Source: CAZTVF01 sp964616985 (lineage in GTDB: Bacteria > Planctomycetota > Phycisphaerae > SM23-33). From it: DNA of 20,096 nt. A program made the position numbers and the translations under genes. The first letter of the stretch is position 1, and every line of letters starts with the position of its first letter. Under the pieces are notes generated by a model that was not told where the DNA came from, searched no databases, and saw only the letters and a list, made by a program, of their open reading frames with translations. Below, one piece after another: positions 19,405 to 20,096 of this stretch. The DNA lies in assembly GCA_964616985.1 (NCBI GenBank), contig CAZTVF010000099.1, forward strand, positions 1-20,096. The letters are read 5' to 3'.

Positions 19405-20096
19405 CCGGCGACGAACTCATCGGCGACGTCGACCGCTGCCGCCCCGCCGCAGGACAGTGCGCCCTTTGGTGGCTGGGGCAGCACAGCTACATCCTCAAGG
19501 TGGGCACGGCCGTCCTGTACCTCGACCCCTTCCTCTCGCCGATGGAGCGACGGCAGGTGCCGCCGATGCTCACCGGCGGGCAGATCACCAACGCCGACTT
19601 CATCCTGGGTACGCACGACCACATCGATCACATCGACCGCGCCGTCTGGCCGGCGATCGCCAAAGCGTCGCCAAAGTCGAAGTTCGTCGTCCCGGCCCTG
19701 CTGCTGCCCGCGCTGGCCGACGACCTGGGCATCGACCGCGGCCGCTTTGTGGCGATGGACGATGGCGTGACCTTCCGCTGCGGCGACATCACGATCTCGG
19801 CAGTCCCCGCGGCCCACGAGTTCCTCGACCGCGACGCCGCCACCGGCCGTTACCCGTACCTGGGCTACATCATCGAGGCGGCCGGATGCTGCGTGTATCA
19901 CGCGGGGGATACGTGCCTGTACGAGGGAATGCTGCCGCGGCTGAGGCGGTGGCGGCTGGACGTGGCGATCCTGCCGATCAACGGGCGCGACGCCCGCCGC
20001 CTTGCCGCCAACTGCATCGGCAACATGACCGACCAGGAGGCGGCCGACCTGGCCGGGGCGCTGCGGCCGGGACTGACGATAGCTTCTCATTTTGAT
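19401..20096 (+). CDS. UlaG-like metallo-beta-lactamase-fold hydrolase (runs off the right edge)
   Basis: 232 codons are open from a GTG at 19401-19403, which overlaps the ruvB stop as GTGA, so translational coupling is likely. The metal-binding loop THDHIDHID (about residues 72-80) is the HxHxDH signature of the metallo-beta-lactamase fold. It is preceded by ALWWLGQHSYILKVG and VLYLDPFLSP, as in UlaG/L-ascorbate-6-phosphate lactonase-like proteins and related N-acyl hydrolases. Further expected metal ligands follow: H in VPAAHEF and D in VYHAGDTCLYEGML. The segment DVAILPINGRDARR also matches that group. The final H of the fold may be the H in IASHFD at the very edge. Substrate unknown: no ascorbate or sugar-phosphate transport genes are visible. 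The C-terminus is missing from the window. Confidence 0.85.
   Translation, partial: MTGDELIGDVDRCRPAAGQCALWWLGQHSYILKVGTAVLYLDPFLSPMERRQVPPMLTGGQITNADFILGTHDHIDHIDRAVWPAIAKASPKSKFVVPALLLPALADDLGIDRGRFVAMDDGVTFRCGDITISAVPAAHEFLDRDAATGRYPYLGYIIEAAGCCVYHAGDTCLYEGMLPRLRRWRLDVAILPINGRDARRLAANCIGNMTDQEAADLAGALRPGLTIASHFD

Overview
This is a GC-rich, gene-dense chromosomal segment. It most likely comes from a diderm bacterium of the Planctomycetota, probably Phycisphaerae-like. The evidence is a secreted protein with an N-terminal LEPR-x-LL-type motif (typical of that phylum), an LpxA acyltransferase for lipid A, clusters of short GC-rich hairpin repeats between genes, and codons strongly biased to G or C in the third position. 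That bias also creates long antisense shadow frames, which are left out here. The taxonomic call is inference. No tRNA, rRNA, CRISPR array, insertion sequence or prophage gene is visible.

Layout. 1-2115 (minus strand): the start of rpsA (ribosomal protein S1), preceded by an exported protein of unknown function with a tentative JAMM-like C-terminus. 2246-4029 (plus): tyrS, then a small protein resembling Imm32-type immunity proteins. 4117-8231 (minus): an exported calpain-like cysteine protease, a cluster of hairpin repeats, lpxA, and a glucuronate-isomerase-like amidohydrolase. 8232-8715: a 484-base gene-free region. 8716-11572 (plus): glcD (FAD-linked glycolate/lactate oxidase) and a GH10 xylanase-like enzyme without a signal peptide, ending in strong hairpin terminators. 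11815-12567 (minus): a B12-binding-domain protein whose cobalt-ligand histidine appears to be replaced. 12568-13002: a divergent control region with an AT-rich patch. 13003-15127 (plus): ispF and cysS, ending in a bidirectional terminator. 15242-16597 (minus): an exported HExxH metallopeptidase. 16718 to the end (plus): ruvC, a one-domain PQQ-propeller-like protein, ruvA, ruvB and a UlaG-like metallo-beta-lactamase-fold hydrolase that overlaps ruvB and runs off the window.

How the genes relate. Most of the window is housekeeping: translation (rpsA, tyrS, cysS), isoprenoid and lipid A synthesis (ispF, lpxA), and Holliday-junction resolution (ruvC, ruvA, ruvB). Between these sit lineage-specific genes for exported proteolysis and carbohydrate use. 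I see no clear defence island or other multi-gene novel system. The less ordinary signals are: (1) a set of Shine-Dalgarno-less genes (tyrS, glcD, ispF, ruvC) whose start codons lie 6-10 bases behind a -10-like hexamer, suggesting leaderless transcripts, while most other genes have clear Shine-Dalgarno sites; (2) a 27-base hairpin element present twice with compensatory base changes in its stem; (3) the calpain-like protease architecture; (4) the small PQQ protein inside the ruv cluster; and (5) the altered B12-binding motif.
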